A stretch of DNA of 40,021 nt from Lactobacillaceae bacterium. Lineage in GTDB: Bacteria; Bacillota; Bacilli; Lactobacillales; Lactobacillaceae. Location of the stretch: NCBI GenBank assembly GCA_031289015.1, contig JAITQG010000031.1, forward strand, positions 1 to 40,021, read 5' to 3'. The notes under the pieces are model-generated. The model was not told where the DNA came from. It saw only the letters and a program-made list of their open reading frames with translations, and did not search any database. Shown here one piece after another: positions 9,165-18,330 of the stretch (position 1 is its first letter; every line of letters begins with the position of its first letter). Made by a program: the position numbers and the translations under genes.

Positions 9165-10265
9165 TTATAAAGCTGTTTTAATTAAATTAATAAATTCATC
9201 AGCCGCATCACGCACGCCGAGTTGGGCTGAAGCAGTTTCCATGGCTTGACGTTTTTGCTGATTTTTCATCAAACTATCAATCGTGCCGGCCAAAGTCGTC
9301 CCGGTCAATGAATCTTCAGTAATCATCTCAGCAGCCCCGGCTTGCACCAGACTGCGGGCATTTTTGGTTTGATGATCATTAGTCACATACGGGCTCGGAA
9401 TCAAAATCATGGCTTTTCCAAGTGCCGTTTGTTCAGCAATACTCGTAGCCCCAGCGCGCCCAATCACTAGATCAACATTGGGCATTAAAGCTGGCATATT
9501 TTCAATATATGGCACCACTGCGACATTGTTTGCCACCTCAATCGCTTGGGTTGTTAATTGTTCCAAAACCGCACTGTAACGCTTTTTGCCAGTTACAAAA
9601 ATAACCTGATATGATTGATTGTTTAAGACGGTAATCGCATCTGTCACGGCGCTATTAATTTTGGGGGCTCCTTGAGATCCACCAAAAATCAAGACCGTTG
9701 GCACATCAGCTTGCAACCCCAACGCCGCAAAATCAAATGGCGCTTGTTGTTCACCCGCGACCACTTGTTGCGCTCGTGGATTACCTACAATTGTCGCAAT
9801 CCCTGGCTTAAAGGCTTGTAATGCATCGGGGAAGGCCACACCAACTTTAGTCACTTTATGGGCTAAAAATTTATTGGTCACACCCACGACAGAATTTTGT
9901 TCGTGAATCACCGTTGGAATTTTCAATAATTGTGCCGCATATAAAACCGGCCCCGAAACATACCCACCCGTTCCGACAACCACGTCAGGTTGATAGGCTT
10001 TTAAGAGTTTGCGGGCTTTTCGTGTAGCTTGCAAGAACAAATAAACTGTCTTGGCGTTTTCAACCGAGAGTGCGCGGACAAAGCCTTGAATCGCAACGTG
10101 TTCAAAGGGAATCCCAGTGGCGGGGACGATTTCTTTTTCCAAGCCTCGTTCACCACCAATATACAACACATCCAGCGTGGCATCTTGTTTCCGCCACGCT
10201 TCAATGGTTGCTAGGGCCGGATAAATATGCCCCCCGGTTCCACCACCTGAAAAGACTACTTTCAT
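9165..10265 (-). CDS. murG: MurG, lipid II-forming GlcNAc transferase
   Basis: MurG transfers GlcNAc from UDP-GlcNAc to lipid I on the inner face of the membrane, giving lipid II. The protein is about 366 residues, with the N-terminal GGGTGGHIYPALA motif, HEQNSVVGVTNK (acceptor side), the GGSQGA loop near residue 195 and the UDP-GlcNAc site GRAGATSIAEQTALGKAMILIPSP. Two ATGs stand in tandem; the second (10265) has the better spacing to GGAG, and the first (10268) would only add one Met. It follows murD by about 20 nt. Confidence 0.96.
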   Translation of the reverse strand: MKVVFSGGGTGGHIYPALATIEAWRKQDATLDVLYIGGERGLEKEIVPATGIPFEHVAIQGFVRALSVENAKTVYLFLQATRKARKLLKAYQPDVVVGTGGYVSGPVLYAAQLLKIPTVIHEQNSVVGVTNKFLAHKVTKVGVAFPDALQAFKPGIATIVGNPRAQQVVAGEQQAPFDFAALGLQADVPTVLIFGGSQGAPKINSAVTDAITVLNNQSYQVIFVTGKKRYSAVLEQLTTQAIEVANNVAVVPYIENMPALMPNVDLVIGRAGATSIAEQTALGKAMILIPSPYVTNDHQTKNARSLVQAGAAEMITEDSLTGTTLAGTIDSLMKNQQKRQAMETASAQLGVRDAADEFINLIKTAL

Positions 10266-10287
10266 CATTTACTCCTCATCACTCGTG

Positions 10288-11637
10288 TTATTGAGCATTG
10301 TTTGCAATATAATCATCGACGGCTTGAACAAATAAGTCGCCCCGGGTTTCAAAATCGGGGAATTGATCCCATGAAGCCGCTGCAGGTGATAACAAAATAA
10401 TATCACCAGGCTCACTCAATTCCATCGCTGGCCCAAAGGCTTGTGTAGCATCCGGTACTGCCACTGTTTTCAAGCCTAATGAATTAGCTACTTCTGCTAC
10501 CTTGGGACCAGTTTGTCCAAATGTCACGACAGCTCGGACGTGTTGTTGAACTTCTGGAGCTAAGCGCATTTGATCATCCCCACGGTCTAAGCCACCAGCC
10601 AACAAAACCACTGGCGTCTTAAAGCCAGACAAAGCCATTTGGGTCGCTTCAATGTCCGTTGCTTTAGAATCATTATAAACTTTTCGTCCCGCAACTTCGC
10701 GTACTAGCTGCAACCGATGTTCAACACCTGTGAAATTTTTTAACACTTCCACGATTTCAGCAATAGGCACACCTGACAAGCGGCCAACTGCAATCGCCAT
10801 TAGCGCATTATCAATATTGTGATCACCTGGCACACCAATCGTAGCGGCATCCATAATATATTCAGTTTTAAAATAGAGTTTGCCATCAACTTGATAGCCC
10901 CCCGCTTGGCTCAACCCCTGCCGTGAAATTGGGACCACGGTTGCAGGTGATTGCGCCGCCAATTCACGCCATTCGAGATTATCCCAGTTAATCAAAAAAT
11001 AATCCGCTTTGGTTTGATTGCGCGTAATGTTCATTTTGGCATCAATATAATTTTGCCGTGTGCCATGCCAGTCAAGATGTGACGCAAAAATATTGGTCAG
11101 GATAGCAATATGCGGGTGCACAGCTGGCGTGCCGGTTAATTGAAAGCTACTCAATTCCGTCACCAACGTGTCCGTGGCCGTCATTTTTGGTGCGACTTCA
11201 GCCACTGGCGTCCCAATATTACCCGCCACGTAAACACGGTGATTAGGGGTTGCTTGGCGCCGTAAGACAGCGGCGACCATTTCAGTCGTCGTCGTCTTAC
11301 CATTAGAACCAGTAATTGCAATCCACTCACCTTGAATATAGCGTTGGGCAGCAGCCACTTCCACGACAATTTCAATTCCGCGTTTCTGCGCTTCTAATAA
11401 AATTGGAATCGTATATGGAATTCCTGGATTTTTAACAATTAAATCGACATCGGCCAATAAACTAGTGTCTTGGGCATGCGCAAACTTAACACCGGCGGCT
11501 TGCAGAGCAGCAACTGTATCCGCATGGATATCTAAATTCGGATCCGACACGGTAACAACAGCACCCTCATTAATTAACAACTGGGCTACCGCAGCCCCTG
11601 AACGCGCAAATCCAATTACTAATATCCGCTTAACCAT
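10288..11637 (-). CDS. murD: MurD, UDP-MurNAc-L-alanine:D-glutamate ligase
   Basis: MurD adds D-Glu to UDP-MurNAc-L-Ala with ATP hydrolysis in the cytoplasm. The 449-residue protein has an N-terminal nucleotide fold (GFARSGAAVAQLL), the ATP loop GSNGKTTTTEM (about 112-122), the central HLDWHGT motif and the C-terminal domain with YNDSKATD and LLAGGLDRG. Near the end it reads LSPAAASWDQF, where the family typically has SPACAS, so a normally conserved cysteine is Ala here. I use ATG 11637, with AGAAGG upstream; a TTG two codons earlier is weaker. Confidence 0.97.
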   Translation of the reverse strand: MVKRILVIGFARSGAAVAQLLINEGAVVTVSDPNLDIHADTVAALQAAGVKFAHAQDTSLLADVDLIVKNPGIPYTIPILLEAQKRGIEIVVEVAAAQRYIQGEWIAITGSNGKTTTTEMVAAVLRRQATPNHRVYVAGNIGTPVAEVAPKMTATDTLVTELSSFQLTGTPAVHPHIAILTNIFASHLDWHGTRQNYIDAKMNITRNQTKADYFLINWDNLEWRELAAQSPATVVPISRQGLSQAGGYQVDGKLYFKTEYIMDAATIGVPGDHNIDNALMAIAVGRLSGVPIAEIVEVLKNFTGVEHRLQLVREVAGRKVYNDSKATDIEATQMALSGFKTPVVLLAGGLDRGDDQMRLAPEVQQHVRAVVTFGQTGPKVAEVANSLGLKTVAVPDATQAFGPAMELSEPGDIILLSPAAASWDQFPDFETRGDLFVQAVDDYIANNAQ

Positions 11638-11710
11638 GATCAATACCTTCTGTCTTAATTTGATATGTATGCTGTTGGAAAACGCTTCCCAACATGTTAA
11701 TTATGTTTGC

Positions 11711-12700
11711 TTAAAACAAGCTAAAATACAATATTACACCAACCACCCCGACAGCCCAGAAAAGCCCATCAACTTGCCATTCAGACCAAGGCTTATCTAG
11801 ATTCATGGTAATGCCACCCTTTTCAAAAGCGTGATGGATAGGGGTCATCAAAAAGACGCGCTTCCCTCGAAAATGAAATGATAACACTTGAATAATCACG
11901 GTTAAGGTATCAAGCATAAAGACTAACCCGATCAATAACAATGACCATTCAACGTGCAATACTAATGCGTTCATCGCCAAGCCGGCGCCCAGGGCTAATG
12001 AGCCAGTGTCACCCATGAAAATGGAAGCTGGATAATGATTATAGGCAAAGAAGGCGATTAACGCACCGACTAGTAAGGCATCCAGTAAGACAACGGCTTG
12101 ATTACCTTGATAGAGTGCCACGAGCAAGTAGGCAAAATAAGCAATAATGGCCAACCCCGTGGCAAGCCCATCTAACCCATCCGTCAAATTGGTCGCATTT
12201 GACCAGCCAACTAACCAGACAATCGCAAACAAGGCGAACAAAACCACATTGTGAATGGCTGGCAACCCAAATGGTAGATGGATCACAAAGTTAAAACCAC
12301 CCAATGCTAACACGACGACTGCCAACACGGCCGCCCCAATTTGGGCAAACAACTTAGGCAAGAACCGAAAGCCTTCATCCCGGTGATTAAAAATTTTGAT
12401 ACTATCATCAAACGCCCCCACAACGGCATAGGCCACAATGGCTAAGATGGCCGCCCAGCCATCAAAACTACCAACGCCAAAAATCAACGCCAAAACGATG
12501 TACAAAACCACCACCACTGGAATAAAGCCGGCCCCACCCATGGTTGGGGTCCCCACCTTAAACCCATGATCAGGTCCATTGGCATTTTCACGCATCACTA
12601 ACTGTTCGACTTTAATCTTTTTAAACCAATCCCGCAGCACGGGAACCACAATTAATGTGGCCAAAAATGCTGTAATCAAGCCTGCCAACCAAATTGTCAT
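11711..12700 (-). CDS. mraY: MraY, phospho-MurNAc-pentapeptide translocase
   Basis: MraY transfers phospho-MurNAc-pentapeptide to undecaprenyl phosphate, forming lipid I in the membrane. The 329-residue protein has about ten hydrophobic segments and family motifs: GTPTMGG, AFDDSIK (DDxxK), NLTDGLDGLA, FMGDTGSLALG and MTPIHHAFE. The ATG at 12700 has AAGGAGAG 5-9 nt upstream; an in-frame start 15 codons earlier lies within the end of the penicillin-binding protein gene. Spacing to that gene is 19 nt, indicating one operon. Confidence 0.97.
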   Translation of the reverse strand: MTIWLAGLITAFLATLIVVPVLRDWFKKIKVEQLVMRENANGPDHGFKVGTPTMGGAGFIPVVVVLYIVLALIFGVGSFDGWAAILAIVAYAVVGAFDDSIKIFNHRDEGFRFLPKLFAQIGAAVLAVVVLALGGFNFVIHLPFGLPAIHNVVLFALFAIVWLVGWSNATNLTDGLDGLATGLAIIAYFAYLLVALYQGNQAVVLLDALLVGALIAFFAYNHYPASIFMGDTGSLALGAGLAMNALVLHVEWSLLLIGLVFMLDTLTVIIQVLSFHFRGKRVFLMTPIHHAFEKGGITMNLDKPWSEWQVDGLFWAVGVVGVILYFSLF

Positions 12701-12719
12701 AATCTCTCTCCTTGCCAAG

Positions 12720-14852
12720 CTATTCCTTTGGCGTTTTAAATTCAATCGTCAATTCATGAATGCCAGAATCCAAGCGCTTACCTGGCACCACTGACTGTGC
12801 ATACACAAAGCCATTCCCAGTTGAATTGATTTTTATATCAGCGAGTTCTGCCCAACCAAAGACATCCGCTTTTGACCACCCATGCATATCTGGTACATCA
12901 ACATTGCCGCCGGTGTACAAAATCACCCGTTGATTCTTCAATGTTTTAATTCCAGCTTGGGGGAATTGACCCAAAACTATTTTACCATCTCCAACAACCG
13001 TCGCCACTAAATTATTTGCTTCAACTTCATGTTGCGCAGAGCTAGTCGCTTCACCTTTGAGGGTGGGTGTCGTCACGACTTGTGATGAACTGACCACCAC
13101 TTTGTTATCAGCCGCGGTCATCTGTAAGGCTTGTTGCATCATTGGCACAAAGACTTTAGACATTTCAGTCGACACCCCCTGCGTATTGTCTTGGGGTTGC
13201 TTAACCACGATATACATCATATACCGTGGATTATCCGCCGGTGCCATCCCCATCCACGAGTGAATTTCATTGGCATTATCACCCGGCTTACTATAACTAC
13301 CACCCGTTGACACTTGCGCCGTTCCAGACTTACCAGTCGTCCGCACATCAGGGATAGCATACATTGGTGCAATCCCATGTTCTGAATAAATAACGTCTTC
13401 TAATTGCTTACGGGTTGCTTCAGCCGTCTTTTTAGAAATTGGCTTGGCAACTTTTTGGCGTTTAGCCGTATAAATAACCTTACGCGTATTCGGATCAACA
13501 ATCTTTTTGATGTAATGTGGTTGAATCTCATTTCCATCCCCAGCAATCGCCGTATACGCCTGGACCATTTGCATTGGCGTCACCGAAATTCCTTGTCCAA
13601 AGGCCGTATTGGCTTGTTCAATTGGATAACGGAAATTCATTTCGCCGGCTTCTTCACCTGGCAAACCTGACTTAGTTGACTTCAAAAACTGGAAAGCATG
13701 AATATATTTCTCCCAGGTTTCCGCGCCGACTTTTTGTTCAGTCATCGCCATCGCCACGTTTGAAGACTCAGCAATTCCCCAGGCGTACGGAATAATGCCC
13801 CAACCTTGGCCGTTGTTCCAGTCGGTCACCTTCTCATCACCGATTTTCAAGGTTCCCGATTGATAGGTGGCATTTGGATCCCAATTGCCAGTATCAATCG
13901 CAGTCGCCAACATGATCCCCTTCATAACCGAACCTGGTTCATATGATTGTTGCACCAATAAGTCCGGCCAAAAATCACCAAAGCCTTTACCAGTCGTAGC
14001 ATTAAATGTTGGCCGTTGAGTTTCAGCCACAATATCGCCATTTTGGGTGTCGATCATTATTGCAAAAGCTTCTTTGGGTTTCATCTGTGAATTCAGCGCA
14101 TCCATCTTAGTTTCCAACGATGCCTGCAACTTCATATTCAACGTTGTATAAATATCATCCCCGTTCGCCGCGGCGGTAGTCTTTTTGGCAACCGACGTGT
14201 CCTTGTCATCAACACTGGTTGTCCGAATCCCATTTTTACCCTTTAACAGCGTATTTTTACCAAGTTCAATCCCGGCAATCCCTTTGACTTCATCATCTTT
14301 GCGGTTAAAATAACCAATCAAATCAGACGCAAATTGGCCATTTGGGTACAAGCGTGATGGCTGGGTCGTGAAATCGATGCCTTTAATGTCACGCTTCTTC
14401 AAAGCCTTGTATTCATCGATGCTGAGGTTTTGACCATGCGTACCGAATTGCACCTGGAATTTCTTTTCTTTCAGGCCTTTTTGCAAAATTTTGACATAAT
14501 CTTCTTGTTTCCCACCGAGTGCCTCGGCCAACTCCTTGGCAACTGGCCAAACATCGCTTTTCTTTATATAACTTTTTTGATTATCATCTAAAACTGCCAC
14601 GACCGTGTAAGTTGAGGCGTTTTCAGCCAGCACATTCCCAATCGCATCATAAATTTGGCCACGCTTGGCCATCACCACGTTTTGGGATTGATAGAGTTCT
14701 TGTGATTTGGCTTGCAAGTTTTGATTGTCGACTTCATGAGTAAAAGCAATTGAAAAAAAACGGTAACCAATATAGACAACGACTAAAACCATTGCCACTA
14801 GTACCAATAAGGCTGAAATTCGTGACCGCTTGAAGTGTTGTTTATTTGACAT
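12720..14852 (-). CDS. Class B penicillin-binding protein with PASTA domains (PBP2x/FtsI type)
   Basis: This is a septal transpeptidase that cross-links peptidoglycan outside the membrane. The 710-residue protein has an N-terminal membrane helix (about 11-33), a dimerisation domain with AKRGQIYDAIGNVLA, and a transpeptidase domain with SVMK (S308-K311), SSN (363-365) and KSGTAQ (from 508). C-terminal PASTA repeats follow (about 590-705), as in Streptococcus PBP2x. The start has AAGAGGA upstream. It lies between ftsL and mraY, the position of the septal transpeptidase in dcw clusters. The gene is called ftsI, pbp2b or pbp2x in relatives, so I give no symbol. Confidence 0.95.
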   Translation of the reverse strand: MSNKQHFKRSRISALLVLVAMVLVVVYIGYRFFSIAFTHEVDNQNLQAKSQELYQSQNVVMAKRGQIYDAIGNVLAENASTYTVVAVLDDNQKSYIKKSDVWPVAKELAEALGGKQEDYVKILQKGLKEKKFQVQFGTHGQNLSIDEYKALKKRDIKGIDFTTQPSRLYPNGQFASDLIGYFNRKDDEVKGIAGIELGKNTLLKGKNGIRTTSVDDKDTSVAKKTTAAANGDDIYTTLNMKLQASLETKMDALNSQMKPKEAFAIMIDTQNGDIVAETQRPTFNATTGKGFGDFWPDLLVQQSYEPGSVMKGIMLATAIDTGNWDPNATYQSGTLKIGDEKVTDWNNGQGWGIIPYAWGIAESSNVAMAMTEQKVGAETWEKYIHAFQFLKSTKSGLPGEEAGEMNFRYPIEQANTAFGQGISVTPMQMVQAYTAIAGDGNEIQPHYIKKIVDPNTRKVIYTAKRQKVAKPISKKTAEATRKQLEDVIYSEHGIAPMYAIPDVRTTGKSGTAQVSTGGSYSKPGDNANEIHSWMGMAPADNPRYMMYIVVKQPQDNTQGVSTEMSKVFVPMMQQALQMTAADNKVVVSSSQVVTTPTLKGEATSSAQHEVEANNLVATVVGDGKIVLGQFPQAGIKTLKNQRVILYTGGNVDVPDMHGWSKADVFGWAELADIKINSTGNGFVYAQSVVPGKRLDSGIHELTIEFKTPKE

Positions 14853-14892
14853 CCGTTTTTCCTCTTACCTTAATTAGGCCTATTTACCAAAA

Positions 14893-14924
14893 TATAACTT
14901 AGTAGCTTTTGCCACTAAGTTATA
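14893..14924. repeat. Perfect 11-bp inverted repeat between ftsL and the PBP gene
   Basis: TATAACTTAGT (14893-14903) and ACTAAGTTATA (14914-14924) are perfect inverted repeats separated by 10 nt. On the minus-strand transcript this forms a stable hairpin in the 96-nt ftsL-PBP gap, but it is followed only by ATTTTGG, not a real T tract. It may be an mRNA processing or stability element, a weak attenuator or an operator. Confidence 0.6.
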
Positions 14925-14948
14925 CGGTCATAATGCCTAGGCACTTGA

Positions 14949-15323
14949 TTACTTTACATTTTTAATATTTTGATTTTGCATGGTTAGCCCATTTTTAGCG
15001 GCAATGTCATTCATGCGTTGTTGCGTCGTTAATGAACTAATTTGTTCTTTAGCGGTATTATTCAAATCCCGAACTGCTTCGACCTTAGCTGCCGTTGTGG
15101 TCGCCACGTTTTGTTGTTGGTCGATCATGTTCTTCATAGTGACAAAAGCAAACAAAGCCACGCCCACAAGCATCAAAGCCACGACACCATGCATGACGTC
15201 GCTCAATGACCAGAGCACTGGTTGAAATTTAACATGGCGCTTAACTAAGCGCTTCTGCCGAACTTTGGGCTCTAACCGAGGTGCGGCGGTACCATATTGA
15301 GTTGAACGAACTGCTTGTGCCAT
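14949..15323 (-). CDS. ftsL: Cell division protein FtsL
   Basis: FtsL is a small bitopic division protein that forms a complex with DivIB and DivIC. The 124-residue protein has a basic cytoplasmic N-terminus (KVRQKRLVKRHVKF), one membrane helix (about 44-65) and an extracellular coiled coil (about 66-115). Sequence conservation in this family is low; topology and position between rsmH and the PBP gene decide the call. The ribosome site is modest (CAGG). Confidence 0.88.
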   Translation of the reverse strand: MAQAVRSTQYGTAAPRLEPKVRQKRLVKRHVKFQPVLWSLSDVMHGVVALMLVGVALFAFVTMKNMIDQQQNVATTTAAKVEAVRDLNNTAKEQISSLTTQQRMNDIAAKNGLTMQNQNIKNVK

Positions 15324-15371
15324 GCTCGTACCTGCTTTCTATTATCCTTGTTTTTTGTAACTATGTCTACA

Positions 15372-16316
15372 CTATCGAATGCGTTCAATCACACGTAATT
15401 TTGCTGAGTGAGCACGATGATTTTCTGCCATCTCAGTTGTGCCTGGTGTAATTGGCTTGCGCGTGATGGCTTTAAAGTCGGGTTGTAATTCATCTGGAAT
15501 CACCGGCAAGCCAGCGGGTAATTCAGGTAATGACGTCTTTTCTTTAAACATCGTCTTAACTAAGCGATCTTCTAGTGAGTGGAATGTAATGACAGCAATG
15601 CGGCCATGCACATTCAAAATATCCAAAGCTTGTTGCAACGATTCTTCAACGGCTCCCAGTTCATCATTGACGGCAATCCGGATTGCTTGAAATGACTTCT
15701 TGGCGGGATGCCCACCCGTCCGGCGCGCCCCCATCGGAATCGCCGACTTGATGACCTCAACTAATTCAAAAGTCGTTTCAATCGGTTGAACTGCACGCTG
15801 GCGTTCAATCGCGCGGGCAATTTGTTTAGCAAACTTTTCTTCACCATAGCGTGACAAGATCCGCATCAAATCGTTGAATGACCATTCATTAACCACCGTG
15901 TGGGCATTTAATTCCTGGCTTTGATTCATCCGCATATCCAGCGGCGCATCGTAGTTGTATGAGAAACCGCGTTGTCCATCATCAAACTGTGGTGATGAAA
16001 CTCCAAGGTCATATACAATCCCGTCAATCCCAGCCACGCCAACTTCAGTTAAGGCACTAGCCAAATTGCGGAAGTTGTTTTGAATAAAGGCGATTTTACC
16101 AGCGGCTAATTCGCCAGCCAAATGTTCCTTGTTATAATCAATCGCCGTTTGGTCTTGATCAAATGACCACAGCTTCCCAGTCGTCAATTGACTAGCAAGT
16201 AATTGTGAATGGCCACCTCCACCGAGGGTCGCATCGACATACACGCCATCAGGTTGCACGGCTAAGTTTTGAATCGCTTCGTTTAACAAAACAGTCACGT
16301 GATTAAATTCAGCCAT
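15372..16316 (-). CDS. rsmH: RsmH (MraW), 16S rRNA C1402 N4-methyltransferase
   Basis: RsmH uses S-adenosylmethionine to methylate N4 of C1402 in the ribosomal P site. The 314-residue protein has the family start [10 protein letters not shown], the SAM motif [28 protein letters not shown]-like [16 protein letters not shown], and the C-terminal FHSLEDR motif. The start follows a GAGG site. It lies directly downstream of mraZ (33 nt), the usual order. Confidence 0.97.
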   Translation of the reverse strand: MAEFNHVTVLLNEAIQNLAVQPDGVYVDATLGGGGHSQLLASQLTTGKLWSFDQDQTAIDYNKEHLAGELAAGKIAFIQNNFRNLASALTEVGVAGIDGIVYDLGVSSPQFDDGQRGFSYNYDAPLDMRMNQSQELNAHTVVNEWSFNDLMRILSRYGEEKFAKQIARAIERQRAVQPIETTFELVEVIKSAIPMGARRTGGHPAKKSFQAIRIAVNDELGAVEESLQQALDILNVHGRIAVITFHSLEDRLVKTMFKEKTSLPELPAGLPVIPDELQPDFKAITRKPITPGTTEMAENHRAHSAKLRVIERIR

Positions 16317-16349
16317 TTGGTCACCTCATAACATGGTCAGATGCGTGTG

Positions 16350-16781
16350 TTAAATATCAAAGTCAAAGTCATCAACGATTTCGTCAAAATTATTTGCCGT
16401 GTCATCGTTGTAAGCCTTGAAGGTTTGAGCATCCCAAATTTCAAATGAAGCTTCACCACCACCGATAATGACCACGTCTTTATCCAGGGTTGCATAATTC
16501 TTCAAATCACTGGGAATACTGATTCTACCAGCGCGGTCAAATTCGACATCCGCGGCACCCGAGAAGATGAACCGTTTGAATTGACGCGCAGCCTTGTTGG
16601 TTGAAGGCAATTGGTTCAACTGTTCGTTGTAAGCTTCCCACCCTTCGATGGTAAAAGCGTGCAGTGATTTTTCCATCCACTTCACAATGACGAATTTATC
16701 GCCCAATTGATTCCGAAACTTAGCGGGGATAATTAGTCGATTTTTGGTGTCTAGTGAATGTTCGTAAGTTCCCATAAACAT
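16350..16781 (-). CDS. mraZ: MraZ transcriptional regulator
   Basis: MraZ is a ring-forming DNA-binding protein that controls the dcw cluster, usually by binding repeats in its own promoter. The 143-residue protein has the two AbrB/SpoVT-like motifs DTKNRLIIPAKFR and DRAGRISIPSDL. It starts MFMGTYEH at 16781 with AAAGGGGG about 10 nt upstream. Five phased GTGG boxes lie 90-140 bp upstream (16871-16920), which fits autoregulation. Confidence 0.96.
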   Translation of the reverse strand: MFMGTYEHSLDTKNRLIIPAKFRNQLGDKFVIVKWMEKSLHAFTIEGWEAYNEQLNQLPSTNKAARQFKRFIFSGAADVEFDRAGRISIPSDLKNYATLDKDVVIIGGGEASFEIWDAQTFKAYNDDTANNFDEIVDDFDFDI

Positions 16782-16870
16782 GAGCAGTTATCCCCCTTTC
16801 GGATTAATTGCGGCCGTGCTACTTTCAAAAAAGTGCGCACTCGGGCCTTTGCGTAGTTTCCATTACTGAT
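16782..16870 (-). other. mraZ leader, no confident promoter
   Basis: Between the MraZ boxes and the mraZ start I see a GTGCGCAC palindrome followed by TTTTTTG on the minus strand (about 16830-16845) and the ribosome site. AT-rich promoter-like sequence (TTGAAA and TTGTAA hexamers with several possible -10 elements) lies farther upstream, about 16965-17020; I could not select one promoter. Confidence 0.35.
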
Positions 16871-16920
16871 AATTTACCACTTTCCACCACATAGTTCCAC
16901 TATTTACCACTATCCCCCAC
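16871..16920 (-). promoter_or_regulatory. MraZ-binding repeats: five GTGG boxes at exact 10-bp spacing
   Basis: On the plus strand CCAC ends each 10-bp unit at 16880, 16890, 16900, 16910 and 16920, so the minus strand has five GTGG cores in the same helical phase, mostly preceded by A/T-rich ATA or AAA. MraZ of other bacteria binds phased TGGGN or AAAGTGG repeats upstream of mraZ. Position and phasing make these the likely operator; which side of the transcription start they lie on is not clear. Confidence 0.85.
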
Positions 16921-17043
16921 ACCGTCATTTTACCTCAAAACCGCCTAACCCCTTGATATACCTAGAATTATGTATATTTATTTCAATTTAATTACAATTT
17001 TCAATCACGCCAGTTCGCGTCGCAAAAATCAGCCCAGACCAAC

Positions 17044-17078
17044 AAAAAAAGACCGTCAAAATGCGCTTTGACGGTCTT
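17044..17078 (-). terminator. Second terminator closing the prmA-rsmE-DUF3397 unit
   Basis: AAGACCGTCAAA and TTTGACGGTCTT form a perfect 12-bp stem with a 6-nt loop (17049-17078). On the minus strand it is followed by seven T. It isolates the mraZ promoter from upstream transcription. Confidence 0.9.
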
Positions 17079-17135
17079 AATGATTTCTGATTTTGCTGGT
17101 GGGGCGTTGGTGGGAGGTTTTCCCACTTTGCGCGT

Positions 17136-17166
17136 AAAAAAACAGCTAATGCAAGCATTAACTGTT
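17136..17166 (-). terminator. First terminator after the DUF3397 gene
   Basis: ACAG and TAATGC pair with GCATTA and CTGT (17141-17166), then TTTTTTT on the minus strand (17136-17142). A further small hairpin, GTGGGA/TCCCAC, lies at 17110-17126 between the two terminators. Confidence 0.85.
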
Positions 17167-17174
17167 TATCACGT

Positions 17175-17558
17175 CTATAAATTCTTCATCCCACCATCAA
17201 TGGGCAGTTGTTCATCAACATCAATTTCTTCTTCTTGGCCACGTGTGAAAGCAAATAACTCAATCACCAGATACGTCAACGCCATGTAATAGCCATAGTT
17301 AGCGGAATTAATATGCAGCCATACTGAAATCAAGAAAATCAATGGCCAAACAATCAACAAGATCCAAAATGACCCGTGTTTACGGAGATACATTCCCACA
17401 ATCACACTCAAAACCATGTTGACCGCAAAAATCGCCACAACCACTTTGAAGGTAAACCAACTACCTGGCAATAAATTAATGATCAACGGCAAAACAATGC
17501 CCAAAAGCGGTTGCCAAATCCAAAATTTCCAATTAAAAATTTCATTCATGCGTGTCAT
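17175..17558 (-). CDS. DUF3397 family membrane protein
   Basis: The 127-residue protein has four predicted membrane segments (about 12-30, 37-56, 63-82, 86-105) and an acidic cytoplasmic tail (GQEEEIDVDEQ). Its size, layout and position just upstream of mraZ match a DUF3397 protein commonly found there in lactobacilli; no function is established. ATG 17558 has GGAGGAG 8 nt upstream. It follows rsmE by 22 nt and is the last gene before two terminators. Confidence 0.72.
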   Translation of the reverse strand: MTRMNEIFNWKFWIWQPLLGIVLPLIINLLPGSWFTFKVVVAIFAVNMVLSVIVGMYLRKHGSFWILLIVWPLIFLISVWLHINSANYGYYMALTYLVIELFAFTRGQEEEIDVDEQLPIDGGMKNL

Positions 17559-17580
17559 TTTGTCTCCTCCAATGCAAGGC

Positions 17581-18330
17581 TTATTTATTTTCTAATTCTA
17601 AGGCATAACTGAGCGCACTCAACGCATAAAACGGCGCCGTTTCAGCCCGTAAAATGCGTGGCCCAAACCCAGCCGCCACAAAGTTCATGTGCTCAGTTAA
17701 CAAGGTCAGTTCAGCCGGTGATAACCCACCTTCTGGCCCGATCAAAAAGCCAATCGCCGGTGCCGTTTTGGCAGCTTGTAACGCTTGGACCAAATTGGCC
17801 CGTTCACCTTGTTTAGCACTTTCTTCCCATGCAACAACTTTAATCATACTATCAGACAATGTCAACGCTTGTAAACGCTCAACATAAATTATGTCAGGGA
17901 TCATATTCCGATGGCTTTGTTCAGCCGCCGATTGGGCAATTTTTTGCAACCGTTCAATTTTGCGCTCAGCTTTACTACCCCAATGCACAACCGACCACTC
18001 AGTTTCAACGAAAATAAAGTGGTGGGCACCTAATTCCGTGCCTTTTTGCACGACCAATTCAGGCTTATCACCTTTCGCCAAGCCCAATATGAGCGTGGTC
18101 TCAATCGGCAATTCAACATTGACTTGCTCACGCTTGATGACCTGCATCTTGGTGAACTCACCATTCGCCTCAATTACCTTGGCAATTAAGAGCGTTTGAC
18201 GGTCAGGCAAAACGAACTCAGCCGTTGAATCCACCTTCCCACGTAACACCGTCATAAAATGGTGTGCAATATCCGTGGACAAGACAAATTCATCGCCATC
18301 AAAATCTTCAGTTAAAAAATATCGTTGCAT
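17581..18330 (-). CDS. rsmE: RsmE, 16S rRNA U1498 N3-methyltransferase
   Basis: RsmE methylates N3 of U1498 in 16S rRNA. The 249-residue protein begins MQRYFLTED, has an N-terminal PUA-like domain and a C-terminal SPOUT knot with GLAKGDKPELVVQKGTELG, QSHRNMIP and IGPEGGLSPAEL...GFGPRILRAETAP. Its start codon overlaps the prmA stop (TAATG), so translation is coupled. Confidence 0.96.
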   Translation of the reverse strand: MQRYFLTEDFDGDEFVLSTDIAHHFMTVLRGKVDSTAEFVLPDRQTLLIAKVIEANGEFTKMQVIKREQVNVELPIETTLILGLAKGDKPELVVQKGTELGAHHFIFVETEWSVVHWGSKAERKIERLQKIAQSAAEQSHRNMIPDIIYVERLQALTLSDSMIKVVAWEESAKQGERANLVQALQAAKTAPAIGFLIGPEGGLSPAELTLLTEHMNFVAAGFGPRILRAETAPFYALSALSYALELENK

